In this document: one piece after another, positions 1-7,081 of the stretch | Numbering within the stretch: position 1 is the stretch's first letter | Layout of the letters: every line of letters begins with the position of its first letter | NCBI GenBank assembly: GCA_964344495.1 | Contig: CAYFNI010000085.1 | Coordinates: forward strand, 1 to 9,703 | Direction of reading: 5' to 3' | Source of the DNA: UBA6136 sp964344495 | GTDB lineage: Bacteria; Pseudomonadota; Gammaproteobacteria; Methylococcales; Methylococcaceae | DNA: 9,703 nt | Notes under the pieces: model-generated | The model's database searches: none | What the model saw: the letters and a program-made list of their open reading frames with translations, nothing else | Told to the model about the DNA's origin: nothing | Position numbers and translations under genes: made by a program

Positions 1-42
1 GTGTATGATGAGAGCCACTTCCCATCCTGATATTCCTATCGC

Positions 43-1167
43 GTGACACCTCCAGCCTGGACCTTGACGCCGCAGGAACTCCAGCATGTGTGCTTGTCGC
101 TGGCGGGCGACTGGACGGTCGAGCACGCGGCCCTGATTGATGTGGCGACAGTCCGGGCTGCCCTTGGCAAACCGGCCTGTCTGATCGTCGAGGGTCGTGA
201 TCTGGGCCGTTGGGACAGCGTCCTCGTAACGTTTCTGATCGAACTGCAGGAGGCACTTGCGGCCGATTCGATCGACCTGGATGTATCCCGCTTGCCGACG
301 GGTATCCAGTCGCTGCTGGCGCTGGCTTCGGCCGTGCCGGAGCGGGAAGGGGCGCGGCGAGCCGAACGGCAGAGTGTCTGGCTGGCAGAGGTCGGTCGGG
401 CCGCGCGCGCGTTCTGGATTGATGGCCTGTTTCTGACCCGCTTCCTGGGTGAGGCAGCCCTGGCGGGCGTGGCGCTGGTGTTCGGTCGGGCCCGGTTTCG
501 CCGTGTAGATCTGTGGCTTCAGATTCAGGAATGCGGGCCCTCGGCGGTGCCGATTGTGACTCTGATCAGCCTGCTGGTGGGCCTGATTCTGGCCTTTGTC
601 GGTGCGGTCCAGCTGCAGTTATTTGGCGCTCAGCTCTATATTGCCGATCTGGTGGCGCTCGGCATGACCCGCGAGATGAGTGCGCTGATGACCGCCGTGA
701 TCATGGCGGGACGATCCGGTGCGGCCTTTGCCGCCCAGATCGGCACCATGAACGTGAACATGGAGATTTCTGCGCTGCGGGTCATGGGTTTCGATCCGGT
801 GGCTTTTCTGGTCCTGCCCCGTCTGGTGGCGCTCATCGTGGTGATGCCGTTCCTGTGTCTGTACTCGGATGTCATGGGCATCCTCGGCGGTGGTGTTATC
901 AGTATTATGTTTTTCGACGTGCCGGTGACGCAGTTCCTGCATCGGGCCGCAGACTCGGTGCATCTGACCGACTTCTTCGTGGGAGTCTTCAAGTGCACGC
1001 TCTTCGGCATGCTGATTGCCGTGGCGGGCTGCCTGCGCGGCGTTCAGTGTGGTCGGAGTGCTTCGGCAGTGGGTGATGCGGCCACCTCGGCGGTGGTGAC
1101 GAGCATCGTGTTCATCGTCGTTGCAGACTCGATCGTGACACTGATCTGCGATCGGCTGGGGATTTGA
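43..1167 (+). CDS. STAS-MlaE fusion: permease subunit of an MCE-type lipid ABC transporter
   Basis: This is an inner-membrane permease of the MlaE/YrbE family, which pairs with an MlaF-type ATPase and an MCE protein to move phospholipids or other lipids across the periplasm. Residues ~10-95 look like a STAS domain (segment GRDLGRWDSVLVTFL, 51-65), the job done by the separate MlaB protein in E. coli. Residues ~165-370 are the MlaE domain, with hydrophobic segments near 170-195, 255-275, 278-292, 312-330 and 347-368. The family's conserved core is at 222-249 (AGRSGAAFAAQIGTMNV, then EISALRVMGF). At 374 residues it fits the fused form. The GTG at 43 is the first start after an in-frame stop at 28-30. 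No strong ribosome site is visible, but the GTG overlaps a TGA (44-46) closing another frame from the window edge, so coupling to an unseen upstream gene is possible. Its stop overlaps the ATPase start. Family is sure; the substrate is inferred. Confidence 0.93.
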   Translation: MTPPAWTLTPQELQHVCLSLAGDWTVEHAALIDVATVRAALGKPACLIVEGRDLGRWDSVLVTFLIELQEALAADSIDLDVSRLPTGIQSLLALASAVPEREGARRAERQSVWLAEVGRAARAFWIDGLFLTRFLGEAALAGVALVFGRARFRRVDLWLQIQECGPSAVPIVTLISLLVGLILAFVGAVQLQLFGAQLYIADLVALGMTREMSALMTAVIMAGRSGAAFAAQIGTMNVNMEISALRVMGFDPVAFLVLPRLVALIVVMPFLCLYSDVMGILGGGVISIMFFDVPVTQFLHRAADSVHLTDFFVGVFKCTLFGMLIAVAGCLRGVQCGRSASAVGDAATSAVVTSIVFIVVADSIVTLICDRLGI

Positions 1168-1964
1168 TGATGGCTACGCAGGACGCCGAGCCGGTTATTT
1201 CAGTCGAGCAGCTCACGCTGGCTTATGGCGACTTTCTGATTCAGCGTGACCTGAGTTTCACCGTCAATCGGGGTGATATTTTCATCGTCATGGGCGGCAG
1301 TGGCTGCGGCAAGAGCACCTTGCTGATGCACCTGATCGGCTTGCAAGCGCCGGTTAGCGGCAAGGTTTTTTATGGTCGCCAGGATTTTTGGGGCGGAATC
1401 CCCAAGGTGCGCGAGCAGATCATGCGCCGTATCGGCGTGCTGTTCCAGAGCGGTGCGTTGCTGAGTTCCATGACGCTGGCGGAGAACGTGGCCTTGCCGC
1501 TGATGGCGTTCACACCGCTGTCCTCACGCCAGATCGCGCGGCTGGTGTCTTACAAGCTGGCGTTGGTTGGCCTGGCCGGGTTCGAGGATTATTACCCGTC
1601 CGAGATCAGCGGCGGCATGCAGAAGCGGGCCGGTCTGGCCCGGGCCATGGCGCTGGACCCGGAGATTCTGTACTTCGACGAGCCTTCGGCGGGGTTGGAT
1701 CCGATCAGCGCCAAGCTGCTGGATGATTTGATCAAAAGTCTGCGCGACAGCCTCGGAGCGACCGTGGTGATGGTAACCCATGAGTTGCCCAGCATCCTCG
1801 GCATCGGTACCAATTCGATTTTTCTCGATCCGGACAGCAAGACCGCCATCGCGTCTGGCCCGCCCCGGCAATTGCTGGCCGAGTCGACCGATGAGCGGGT
1901 CATCCGCTTCCTGACCCGAGACAACCCGGGACCGGCTGAGGTCCCGTCGGAGAACGACGCATGA
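1167..1964 (+). CDS. MlaF-like ABC transporter ATP-binding protein
   Basis: This is the cytoplasmic ATPase that powers the adjacent MlaE-like permease. All nucleotide-binding motifs are present, numbered from the ATG at 1167: Walker A GGSGCGKST (43-51), Q-loop Q94 in VLFQSGALL, signature ISGGMQKR (147-154), Walker B ILYFDEP (167-173, catalytic E172) and H-loop H205 in VTHE. The SGGMQKR signature with FQSGAL in the Q-loop is typical of the MlaF group. Length (265 aa) is normal. The upstream stop TGA (1165-1167) shares its last base with this ATG, so translation is probably coupled. A second ATG at 1170 is 7 nt from a GGGGA ribosome site (1158-1162) and may be the true start. A TTG at 1164 is also in frame but less likely. 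The end overlaps the next gene in an ATGA arrangement. The lipid substrate is inferred from the family. Confidence 0.95.
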   Translation: MMATQDAEPVISVEQLTLAYGDFLIQRDLSFTVNRGDIFIVMGGSGCGKSTLLMHLIGLQAPVSGKVFYGRQDFWGGIPKVREQIMRRIGVLFQSGALLSSMTLAENVALPLMAFTPLSSRQIARLVSYKLALVGLAGFEDYYPSEISGGMQKRAGLARAMALDPEILYFDEPSAGLDPISAKLLDDLIKSLRDSLGATVVMVTHELPSILGIGTNSIFLDPDSKTAIASGPPRQLLAESTDERVIRFLTRDNPGPAEVPSENDA

Positions 1965-2986
1965 GCAAACCCGTCAACGCCATGGCCATTGGGGCCTTTC
2001 TGGTTGGAGGGGCGGCCCTTCTGGTCGTGGCCCTTCTGGTATTTGGCAGTGGCCAGTTCTTCAAGGCCAAGCTGCATTGGGTGGTGTATTTCGATACCTC
2101 GCTGAATGGCCTCAATGTCGGTGCGCCAGTCAAGGTGCAAGGGGTTCAGGTGGGGATCGTGAAGGAGATCGAATTGCAGCTGGACAGCCACCAGCAGAAA
2201 TTGATGAAGCCGGTGGTGCTGGAAATCGAGCCCTGGCGTCTCGCCAGTCCCGATGGCTCGCCTTATGAGCTCTCACGTCTGTCCGGGGAGTTTCGGCGCG
2301 AAGAAGTCCGCAAGCTGATTGAGGCCGGACTGAGGGCGCGCCTGGAGGTCCAGAGCATTCTCACCGGGCTGCTCTACGTAGACCTCGATTTCCATCCGCG
2401 TGAACCGTTGCGCCTGACGGGGCTGAACTTCAAGGACATGCCCGAGATTCCCTCCATCCCGCCGACGGTCGATGAAGTCATGTCGACGCTGGAGGGCGTG
2501 GTCAAGCAGGTCGGGCAGATGCCGCTGGAACAGATGGTCGGGGATATGGCGCTGACGCTCACGGAAATCCGCAAGCTGGTCATGTCGGAGGAGACGCGTA
2601 AATCTCAGGCGGCCCTGGCTCGGTCGTTGACCAAGGCGCAGGATTTGTTGACGAAGCTGGATGAACGCTTGCCTTCCATGGTTGCGCATCTGGATGAGGC
2701 GTCTGCTCATTTCGGTGAAACTGCCCGGGAAACGACGCTCGCCGTACGCGAGGTCAATACCCATCTCGGGCCCGTCATGAAGGCGGCCGAACAGACGCTG
2801 CTGAAGGCGACGGATGCCCTGGAGGCCACGCGGGCTGCGGCGAACAATGTGGCCGACAGCACCGGGGACGACTCCACCCTGCAGTCATCGGTGGCCGAAT
2901 TGCGGCGCGCAGCCCAGTCGTTGCGGCAGCTGACCGATTATCTGGAGCGGCATCCCGATGCCCTTCTGTTTGGCAAGTCGGACTGA
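1961..2986 (+). CDS. MCE-domain substrate-binding protein (MlaD/PqiB-like)
   Basis: This is the membrane-anchored periplasmic lipid-binding component of the transporter. MCE domains form hexameric rings with a central lipid channel. One N-terminal transmembrane segment (about residues 9-28, AIGAFLVGGAALLVVALLVF) has no cleavage site and serves as an anchor. The MCE domain covers ~37-145, with the typical start YFDTSLNGLNVGAPVKVQGV (43-62). Residues ~170-330 are long, charged and heptad-like, consistent with a helical needle or barrel, as in PqiB- or Mce-type proteins. The tail YLERHPDALLFGK (327-339) resembles one common in MCE proteins that work with PqiC-type lipoproteins. At 341 aa it is much longer than E. 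coli MlaD (about 180 aa). The ATG overlaps the ATPase stop (ATGA), and a GGAG at 1949-1952, 8 nt upstream, supports the start. The helical extension suggests it reaches further across the periplasm (inference). Confidence 0.94.
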   Translation: MSKPVNAMAIGAFLVGGAALLVVALLVFGSGQFFKAKLHWVVYFDTSLNGLNVGAPVKVQGVQVGIVKEIELQLDSHQQKLMKPVVLEIEPWRLASPDGSPYELSRLSGEFRREEVRKLIEAGLRARLEVQSILTGLLYVDLDFHPREPLRLTGLNFKDMPEIPSIPPTVDEVMSTLEGVVKQVGQMPLEQMVGDMALTLTEIRKLVMSEETRKSQAALARSLTKAQDLLTKLDERLPSMVAHLDEASAHFGETARETTLAVREVNTHLGPVMKAAEQTLLKATDALEATRAAANNVADSTGDDSTLQSSVAELRRAAQSLRQLTDYLERHPDALLFGKSD

Positions 2987-3000
2987 GCGATCTGCGCCGC

Positions 3001-3010
3001 GTGCTATGCT
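3001..3010 (+). promoter_or_regulatory. Possible extended -10 promoter before the PqiC-like gene
   Basis: GTGCTATGCT contains an extended -10 (TGc followed by TATGCT at 3005-3010), about 43 bp upstream of the GTG start at 3053. No good -35 is visible, as expected for some extended -10 promoters. The gene is separated by 66 bp from the overlapping operon before it, so a secondary promoter is plausible, but read-through may suffice. A near-identical string recurs at 3801-3810. Confidence 0.22.
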
Positions 3011-3052
3011 CGTCCCATCGAGCCAGCGTGATCTTAGTTCTGGAGCAATATC

Positions 3053-3676
3053 GTGCGATTCACATTCCTCGACGCGTCGGTCGGCAAGCTTAGCACCGGC
3101 GGCTTGATGCTTTTGGCGCTGTTGGCGAGCAGCGGCTGCTTCCGTCATAGCCAGTCCGATCAGTTTTACATGCTGCAGGCGGCCGATGGTCCGGCCCCGT
3201 CGTCGGTCGGGCGTCCGGGACTCTTGGTGGGCGTGGGGCCGGTACGCATTCCGGCGTATCTTGATCGGCCCCAGATCGTGATGGCCATGTCCGGTCCGGA
3301 ATACCACTTGTCCGAGGAACACCGCTGGGCCGAGCGGCTGGATGAAAATATTGCCCGCGTCTCGGCGCAGAATCTGGCCCGATTCATTCCGACCGACCGC
3401 ATCCTCATCCATCCCTGGCCGCGCGAACCGCGACCGGATGTCCAGGTCAGTCTCACGCTCGAGGAAATGCATGTTGACCCGTCCGGGCAAGCCCGTTTCG
3501 AGGCGTTGTGGGCCTTGAGATATGGCAAGAACCAGGTGACGACGCGCCCGTTCTCGTGTCGCCAGCCGGCCTCGACAACCGACTATGCGGTCGTAGTTGA
3601 AGCGCAGAGCCAGTGTCTGACTCGGCTCAACCGGGCAATTGCCGATGCCATTCAGGGCTTGGCACTGACGCCTTGA
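3053..3676 (+). CDS. PqiC/YmbA-like ABC transport auxiliary lipoprotein
   Basis: This is a probable outer-membrane lipoprotein of the PqiC (YmbA, DUF330-type) family, thought to be the outer-membrane partner of an MCE transporter. The N-terminus has a hydrophobic stretch (LMLLALLASSGC, 18-29) ending in a lipobox-like SSG-C, which predicts lipidation on C29. The box is somewhat atypical, with Ser rather than Leu at -3. The family hallmark is clear: VGPVRIPAYLDRPQIV (61-76), followed by EEHRWAERLDENIARV (88-103). Length (207 aa) is usual for the family. The GTG start is supported by GGAG at 3042-3045 with a 7-nt spacer. It follows the MCE gene by 66 bp on the same strand, so it probably completes the operon. 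Two further cysteines (C169, C188) could form a disulfide (inference). Confidence 0.92.
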   Translation: MRFTFLDASVGKLSTGGLMLLALLASSGCFRHSQSDQFYMLQAADGPAPSSVGRPGLLVGVGPVRIPAYLDRPQIVMAMSGPEYHLSEEHRWAERLDENIARVSAQNLARFIPTDRILIHPWPREPRPDVQVSLTLEEMHVDPSGQARFEALWALRYGKNQVTTRPFSCRQPASTTDYAVVVEAQSQCLTRLNRAIADAIQGLALTP

Positions 3677-3679
3677 GCA

Positions 3680-3859
3680 TCACCAGCGCACGAGCGGTTT
3701 TGCCAGCCCGTTGGCGGATCGGCTCAGGCCCATGATGGCGACCCTGCGTTCCACGGTCAGGTGCCGCCGGAACAGCCCATCGTGGGACAGTGCCGGCAGG
3801 GTGCTATGATGAATATTGCCGATAAGGGGGCGAGCGTGACGGTCAGCGAAAACAGGATG
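3680..3859 (-). pseudogene. Possible remnant of a minus-strand gene, unrecognised
   Basis: A minus-strand frame stays open for 59 codons and ends in TGA at 3682-3680. It has no ATG or GTG until its 36th codon, so it is not a normal gene. Over the last 40 codons about 34 end in G or C, a bias expected of real coding DNA at this base composition. The translated end (RRHLTVERRVAIMGLSR, then LAKPLVRW) is basic and not recognised. A second minus-strand frame (ATG at 3933, stop at 3757) overlaps it in another register and includes a hydrophobic run (LTVTLAPLSAIFIIAP), so a frameshifted remnant of one gene is conceivable. It could equally be chance. Confidence 0.18.
3801..3810 (+). promoter_or_regulatory. 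Possible extended -10 promoter upstream of glgX
   Basis: GTGCTATGAT contains TG-c-TATGAT (5 of 6 to the -10 consensus, with the extended TG). The -35 region is weak. If used, it would give a leader of roughly 200 nt before the glgX ATG at 4014. No better promoter was seen nearer the gene. Confidence 0.25.
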
Positions 3860-3914
3860 TCAGTGCGCTTGAAAGACAGCGGGACATTGACCTGTTTCCA
3901 AGCCCCCGGGTTGC

Positions 3915-3927
3915 GGTCTGTCAGACC
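3915..3927. repeat. 13-bp dyad GGTCTG-T-CAGACC
   Basis: This is a perfect inverted repeat with 6-bp arms around one base, about 87 bp upstream of glgX. The single-base centre rules out a normal RNA hairpin of the full arm length, so a protein-binding dyad is the more natural reading, if it means anything. No second copy was noticed in the window. Confidence 0.2.
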
Positions 3928-4013
3928 CGACATCGACCGCTGATTTTTGAACGACCGCCGGCTGTCGTCACCCCGCCCGGTTGTTCCCTTAGCCCCCGTC
4001 TGATCTTGAAGTC

Positions 4014-6137
4014 ATGAAGATTGCCGAGCGCGTCCCCCAGAGAATTTCGTTATCAAAGAATCCTTTCGGTCATGGTCCCGGTTCACCCCTACCGCATGGG
4101 GTTCACCTGGCTTCGGATGGTGTCAACTTCACCCTGTTCAGTCGCCATGCGACCCGGGTGTGGCTGTTGCTCTTCGATAGCGTCGATGGCGTTCAGCCGA
4201 GCCAGACGATCGAGTTGGATCCTTCGATCAACAAAAACGGCGACATATGGCATGTGCGGGTGGTCGGGGCCACGCGGGGGCTGGTTTACGCATTCAGGGT
4301 CGATGGGCCGTTCCAGCCTGAGCAGGGGCACCGGTTTGATGCCAGCAAGACCTTGATTGACCCCTATGCAACTGCCCTGAGCAGTCCCCGACATCTGGAC
4401 TTTGGTGCCTTTTGCGGGCCGGCCCAGGGGGCGGTTGCCCGGGGCGGCGGTCTAGCGCCGCCGGCCTTGCTCAAGTGCATCGTCACTGACAATGGCTTCG
4501 ACTGGGAGGATGACCGACCGCTGCACCTGCCGTGGTCGGATCTGGTGATTTATGAAACCCATGTGCGCGGCCTCACCATCCATCCCTCGGCGCAGGTCCG
4601 GTCGCCGGGGACGTTTCTGGGCGTCATCGACAAGATCCCCTATCTGCAGGCTTTGGGCGTCAATGCCGTCGAGTTCATGCCGTTGCAGGCCTTCAACCCC
4701 GACGAGATTCCCTTGCTCAACCCGGCAACGGGCGAGCGGCTGGTCAATTACTGGGGCTACAACACGATTGCCTTCTTTGCACCCTACGAAGGGTATGGTT
4801 CACGCCTGTATCCGGGTTGTCAGATCGACGAATTCAAGACCATGGTCAAGGCCTTGCACAAGGCCGGTATCGAAGTGCTGCTGGATGTCGTCTTCAATCA
4901 TACGGCGGAGGCCGACGAAACCGGCCCGACGCTGAGTTTCCGTGGTCTGGATAACAGCATTTTCTACCTGCTTGAAGACGACAAGCGCTATTACCGCAAC
5001 TATTCCGGCTGCGGTAACACCCTGAACTGCAATCATCCGGTGGTCCGCAACTTCATTCTCGATTGCCTGCGCTATTGGGTGGTGGAGATGCACGTCGACG
5101 GCTTTCGCTTCGATCTGGCATCAATTCTGGGGCGTGATCGGCAGGGCAATCTGGCGGCAAATCCCCCACTCCTGGAGCAGATCGCCGAGGATCCGATCCT
5201 GCGTGACGTGAAGCTGATCGCCGAGGCCTGGGATGCCGGTGGCGCCTATCTGGTCGGTCGTTTTCCGGGTGAGCGCTGGTCGGAATGGAACGGTCAATAC
5301 CGCGATGACATCCGGCGTTACTGGCGCGGTGACAGCGGTCTGGCGGGCGCCTTTGCCAGCCGACTGTGCGGCAGTGCCGATATCTATGAACACAGTGGCA
5401 AGGCGCCGCTGCACAGCATCAATTTCGTGACTTGTCATGATGGCTTCACACTGAATGATCTGGTCAGCTACGAGCGCAAGCACAACCTTGCCAACGGCGA
5501 AAACAACCGCGATGGCTGTCATGACAGCTACAGCGCGAATTACGGCTGCGAAGGCGAAACGAACGACCCGACGATCCGCCGCCTGCGTGTGCGGCAAATG
5601 AAGAATCTGCTGGCCACCCTCTTCGTTTCACGGGGGGTGCCCATGATGCTGGGCGGCGATGAGTTTTGCCGCACCCAGCACGGCAACAATAACGCTTATT
5701 GTCAGGATAACGAGTTGTCCTGGCTGGATTGGGGTCTGGTGGCCAAGAATGCCGACTTCCTGCGTTTCGTGCGGGAACTGATAGCCTTGCGGAGGCGCTA
5801 TGCCGTGCTTTCAAGTGAGCAGTTCTACCGGCCTGAGGAATTAAGCTGGTTCAATGCCGAAGGCCAGCCGCCCGACTGGGCCTCGGATGCCGCCATCGGC
5901 TGTCATATCCATCCAGCAGCCGAGTCCGGGGTGCTTTGTCTGATGGCCAATCCGACCCCTCAGGCGTTTGAGTTCCGCCTGCCCGCACCGCCGGCGGGTT
6001 GTCACTGGTTCAGGATTATCGACACGGCGGCGACCGCCCCGCTGGATGTTTGTCATCCCGGGCCGGATGTGCGTGTGACATCCGGTACCCAGTTGATGGT
6101 GGATCACAGTCTCGTGTTGCTGGCCGCCGGACGCTGA
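4014..6137 (+). CDS. glgX: Glycogen debranching enzyme, isoamylase type (GH13)
   Basis: This cytoplasmic enzyme hydrolyses alpha-1,6 branch points of glycogen or of phosphorylase-trimmed dextrins. The order is an N-terminal beta-sandwich (~18-150, CBM48-like, with NPFGHGPGSPLPHGV), a GH13 barrel (~175-590) and a C-terminal beta domain. All four GH13 motifs are intact: DVVFNHT (291-297), DGFRFDLA with nucleophile D367, LIAEAWD with acid/base E404, and FVTCHDGFTL with stabiliser D476. Other landmarks are YETHVRGLT (180-188), GENNRDG (495-501) and GNNNAYCQDNELSW (557-570). At 707 aa it lies in the GlgX/TreX range, slightly longer than E. coli GlgX. The AEAWDAGG form of motif III and the long conserved stretch after motif IV recall plant- and cyanobacterial-type isoamylases as much as enterobacterial GlgX. 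The start lacks a strong ribosome site. It stands alone, with no other glycogen or trehalose gene nearby, and converges with the carrier gene 29 bp downstream. Confidence 0.95.
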   Translation: MKIAERVPQRISLSKNPFGHGPGSPLPHGVHLASDGVNFTLFSRHATRVWLLLFDSVDGVQPSQTIELDPSINKNGDIWHVRVVGATRGLVYAFRVDGPFQPEQGHRFDASKTLIDPYATALSSPRHLDFGAFCGPAQGAVARGGGLAPPALLKCIVTDNGFDWEDDRPLHLPWSDLVIYETHVRGLTIHPSAQVRSPGTFLGVIDKIPYLQALGVNAVEFMPLQAFNPDEIPLLNPATGERLVNYWGYNTIAFFAPYEGYGSRLYPGCQIDEFKTMVKALHKAGIEVLLDVVFNHTAEADETGPTLSFRGLDNSIFYLLEDDKRYYRNYSGCGNTLNCNHPVVRNFILDCLRYWVVEMHVDGFRFDLASILGRDRQGNLAANPPLLEQIAEDPILRDVKLIAEAWDAGGAYLVGRFPGERWSEWNGQYRDDIRRYWRGDSGLAGAFASRLCGSADIYEHSGKAPLHSINFVTCHDGFTLNDLVSYERKHNLANGENNRDGCHDSYSANYGCEGETNDPTIRRLRVRQMKNLLATLFVSRGVPMMLGGDEFCRTQHGNNNAYCQDNELSWLDWGLVAKNADFLRFVRELIALRRRYAVLSSEQFYRPEELSWFNAEGQPPDWASDAAIGCHIHPAAESGVLCLMANPTPQAFEFRLPAPPAGCHWFRIIDTAATAPLDVCHPGPDVRVTSGTQLMVDHSLVLLAAGR

Positions 6138-6166
6138 ATTCTCGGTTTTATGCCCGGGGCCGGGGC

Positions 6167-6985
6167 TCAGGGGGTGATTGCCTGAGTGCTTGAGAAGTGG
6201 TTGCCGAGGTTGTCGGTGATCTCTGCCTTCAACTCTCCGGCCTTGTCCGGCACGAAGTAAAACCGGAAGTTGGGATCGGCGCTGATGGCGATATCCGTCT
6301 TTGCCGTCATGACCGGCTTGCCCTCAAAACTCACCTTCACCTCATTGATGAAGTGCGCGGGTTTGACCATGCGGCTGATCTGATCCATCTGCAGGCCGGT
6401 GATGTTCGGGTGACTGACCAGCAGTTGCACCGGATTAGGCTGGCCGAGGACAGCCTTGTCGCCATCCAGCTTGAATTTCATTTTTCCCATGCGCGCCATC
6501 GCGGCTTCGAGATCGGTGCCGATCGGAGCCGAGCAGCCGCCGCTGGCCTTGACGAAGGCCTTGGCCATATGCAGTTTGCCGTCATTGGTTTCGGCAATGG
6601 CGCGCACATGGGTGTAGGCATTGAAGCGCATGCGCGTGGCGATGTCGGCGCGACCGCTCTCCGGGGTGAATTGGAACGACGCCGAGAACGGGACAGGGTT
6701 GTTGTCGATCACCAGCGTGATGTTCTTGATGTAGTGATCCGGTGTCTGCGGGAAGCGGCTGGTGACCTGAATCGGCACCAGCGCCGGATCTTCCGCCCGG
6801 TAGGGGGCAGTGATTTCGATGGTCTGGGTGTCTTCTTCAATCGAACGGTCCGCAAACAGTTTCTGCTTGAGGACGGTGTTCCAGGCGGTTTCATCTTCAC
6901 CTTCGGCCCGCACGGCGGGTGCGCTGAAGGTCAGCCCGACGACGGCGAGCAGCAGGAACAGGGCGGTGGGTCTGAGTCTCATCAT
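6167..6985 (-). CDS. Quinoprotein dehydrogenase-associated SoxYZ-like carrier protein
   Basis: This is a secreted fusion of SoxY-like and SoxZ-like domains. In the Sox pathway, SoxY carries sulfur intermediates on a cysteine and SoxZ is its partner; fused versions are found beside PQQ dehydrogenases. Numbering is from the ATG at 6985: signal peptide 1-27 (n-region MMRLRP, hydrophobic core, cleavage after VRA), SoxY-like part ~35-150 (VPIQVTSRFPQ, KNITLVIDNNPVPFSASFQF), junction SGGCSAPIG with C151, and SoxZ-like part ~165-272 (VQLLVSHPN, HFINEVKVSFEGKPV, ADPNFRFYFVP). C151 is the only cysteine in the protein, so it is the probable carrier residue. The ATG at 6985 is chosen because GGAG (6993-6996) lies 7 nt upstream; a frame open to 7015 would add ten residues ahead of the signal peptide. 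It lies 96 bp after the hydrolase on the same strand, probably one transcript. The family is confident; the cargo is unknown. Confidence 0.88.
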   Translation of the reverse strand: MMRLRPTALFLLLAVVGLTFSAPAVRAEGEDETAWNTVLKQKLFADRSIEEDTQTIEITAPYRAEDPALVPIQVTSRFPQTPDHYIKNITLVIDNNPVPFSASFQFTPESGRADIATRMRFNAYTHVRAIAETNDGKLHMAKAFVKASGGCSAPIGTDLEAAMARMGKMKFKLDGDKAVLGQPNPVQLLVSHPNITGLQMDQISRMVKPAHFINEVKVSFEGKPVMTAKTDIAISADPNFRFYFVPDKAGELKAEITDNLGNHFSSTQAITP

Positions 6986-7081
6986 GGCGGATCTCCGAAG
7001 GCAGCTATCGAGCACCCGTGAGTTCGGTTCGGGTGTGCATATGGGTTCAAAAGGAAACGCTAACGTGAAAGCCGGCGTAAT

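Larger units (their letters stand above)
3677..4013. other. 337-bp gap between the lipoprotein gene and glgX, without a convincing gene
   Basis: No RNA gene or clear terminator is seen here. A plus-strand frame (GTG at 3761 or ATG at 3806, to 3943) encodes a short unrecognised peptide without a good ribosome site and is not called. The gap also holds a possible extended -10, a 13-bp dyad, a repeated CGACCGC (3934-3940 and 3952-3958) and a minus-strand frame that looks like coding DNA but has no usable start; the first, second and last are listed separately. Confidence 0.5.

Noticed and set aside
3761..3943. A 60-codon plus-strand frame before glgX (GTG at 3761, inner ATGs at 3806 and 3809)
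   Set aside because: It has no good ribosome site, no recognisable motif, and it overlaps a possible -10 and a minus-strand coding-like frame. It is left as a possibility only.
6138..6166. GC-rich GCCCGGGGCCGGGGC between the convergent glgX and carrier genes, as a two-way terminator
   Set aside because: The possible stems are only about four base pairs and there is no T-run on either side, so an intrinsic terminator is not supported.
6197..7021. A 274-codon plus-strand frame covering the SoxYZ-like carrier gene
   Set aside because: The minus-strand product has a signal peptide, a ribosome site and recognisable SoxY and SoxZ halves. The plus-strand product is His/Gly/Arg-rich without family features.
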